Positions 63,949 through 64,000 of a DNA stretch of 64,000 bases are shown piece by piece. A program made the translations under genes and the position numbers. Origin of the DNA: Vigna angularis. Its lineage: Eukaryota; Streptophyta; Magnoliopsida; Fabales; Fabaceae. Where the stretch lies: positions 50,981,631 through 51,045,630 of the forward strand of contig NC_068971.1 of NCBI RefSeq assembly GCF_016808095.1. Direction: 5' to 3'. Positions within the stretch are counted from its first letter, which is position 1. Every line of letters starts with the position of its first letter. Below the pieces are notes generated by a model. The model did no database searches. It saw only the letters and a program-made list of their open reading frames with translations, and was not told the DNA's origin.

Positions 63949-64000
63949 ACAACTTATTCATAATATTGTTATTTATGTATAATTATCTAGTTGATAGTTT

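Overview
This is a plant nuclear genome window. Its genes have many short exons with GT/AG introns, long AT-rich intergenic DNA, (TA)n and (CT)n microsatellites, solo LTRs and small inverted-repeat elements. Gene content (PYR/PYL receptor, TBL, laccase, CHX, LRR-RLK, RH18-type helicase) points to a dicot. The dispersed repeats resemble types I associate with phaseoloid legumes (Phaseolus, Vigna, Glycine). That placement is inference; no species was tested. I rebuilt gene models by hand from splice sites and reading-frame continuity.

Layout. 234-4758 (-): an 11-exon DEAD-box RNA helicase, RH18/Spb4/DDX55 type. 7185-13837 (+): an 11-exon single-pass membrane protein with an ATG27/mannose-6-phosphate-receptor-like lumenal domain; its introns carry a Tourist/Harbinger-like element and LTR relics. 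17550-20499 (+): a six-exon TRICHOME BIREFRINGENCE-LIKE protein close to TBL33. 20.5-28.2 kb: AT-rich intergenic DNA with a solo LTR and microsatellites. 28243-28905 (-): an intronless, GC-rich PYL4-type abscisic acid receptor. 28.9-36.7 kb: gene-poor AT-rich DNA with a 213-bp tandem duplication and long TA arrays. 36710-39400 and 42437-45681 (+): tandem three-exon CHX cation/proton antiporters. 46927-49873 (-): a seven-exon laccase, convergent with the second CHX gene, containing a near-perfect miR397 complementary site. 49.9-55.7 kb: intergenic DNA with a second solo LTR of the same family as the first. 55725-58527 (-): an IMK2-like LRR receptor kinase with an atypical catalytic loop. 62.1-64.0 kb: a rearranged block of inverted-repeat DNA, a frameshifted pectin methylesterase fragment, two sphingolipid delta-8 desaturase fragments in opposite orientations, and a MITE.

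No shared pathway unites the genes. TBL33 (xylan acetylation), the laccase (phenolic or lignin oxidation) and the broken esterase all relate to cell walls, but the spacing gives no reason to call this a cluster. The only clear local gene family is the CHX pair. I found no convincing new biological system. The most informative points are the laccase miR397 site, the CHX divergence at the central ion-site position, the chimeric gene-fragment block near the right end, and the two solo LTRs with exact target-site duplications.
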